DNA from: Candidatus Poribacteria bacterium
GTDB lineage: Bacteria > Poribacteria > WGA-4E > WGA-3G
Assembly (NCBI GenBank): GCA_009842375.1
Contig: VYFM01000036.1
Span: 1-6,281, forward strand
Direction: 5' to 3'
Length of the DNA: 6,281 nt
Shown here: one piece after another, positions 6,203-6,281 of the stretch
Numbering within the stretch: the stretch's first letter is position 1
Layout of the letters: each line of letters starts with the position of its first letter
The notes under the pieces: model-generated
Told to the model about the DNA's origin: nothing
The model's input: only the letters and a program-made list of their open reading frames with translations
Database searches by the model: none
Made by a program: the position numbers and the translations under genes

Positions 6203-6281
6203 ATGTGAGAATAGAGGGGTAATAGATATCTAATACTATTTCTTATTGATAAATTACCATAATAAACAGTAGGTCGAAGCG
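6203..6281. other. Downstream noncoding tail, no gene identified
   Basis: These 79 nt after the oxidoreductase stop are AT-rich and contain a 10-nt palindrome TAGATATCTA but no GC-rich stem with T-run, so no convincing terminator. No -35/-10 pair with proper spacing is visible. The last 13 nt, GTAGGTCGAAGCG, resemble the edge of a repeat cut by the window end and share GAAGCG with the structured element at 1278-1283, too little to call a second copy. Confidence 0.4.

Noticed and set aside
6219..6245. TAGATATCTA palindrome followed by T-containing sequence as a terminator.
   Set aside because: The stem is all weak pairs with almost no loop, and no real T-run follows.

Overview
The window holds five protein-coding genes, all on the + strand, and no rRNA, tRNA, CRISPR array or transposase that I can see. 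Base composition is AT-leaning (GC roughly low forties by eye). Three of the five products carry export signals, one of them a lipoprotein signal, which points to a Gram-negative-type envelope. Several traits resemble Candidatus Poribacteria or a related uncultured marine or sponge-associated lineage: a KLATTW tail on the first protein, an MXAN_6640-like secreted metalloprotease with a sorting or FlgD-like C-terminal domain, and a 'TAGCAATCAG' short repeat. That assignment rests on remembered family resemblance, not on a search.

Layout. Positions 26-679 encode a secreted protein with a CBM4/9-like beta-sandwich. Positions 714-1253 encode a pyridoxamine 5'-phosphate oxidase-family flavoprotein, 34 nt downstream and possibly cotranscribed. 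The gap 1254-1415 contains a nested inverted-repeat element (1270-1331) and a near-consensus sigma70-type promoter (TTGAAA, 17 nt, TATAAT) whose -10 box overlaps the first ATG of the longest reading frame that follows. The real start of the next gene is therefore probably the later ATG at 1482, which directly begins a signal peptide. Positions 1482-4085 encode a large secreted zinc metalloprotease. Its stop overlaps by one base the start of a lipoprotein gene (4085-4933), whose first codons lie on a short direct repeat. A two-Rossmann FAD/NAD(P)-binding oxidoreductase (4952-6202) follows after 18 nt. The last 79 nt hold no gene.

How the genes may work together. The promoter at 1396-1424 and the tight spacing downstream suggest a three-gene operon: secreted protease, translationally coupled lipoprotein, cytoplasmic flavoprotein monooxygenase-like enzyme. 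The protease and lipoprotein could act together in the envelope, but nothing in the sequence proves a partnership. The flavoenzyme's link to them is unexplained. I found no clearly new defence or mobile system. The most unusual points are the repeat-derived lipoprotein N-terminus, the cysteine pair in the protease's C-terminal domain, and the promoter overlapping the apparent start codon.
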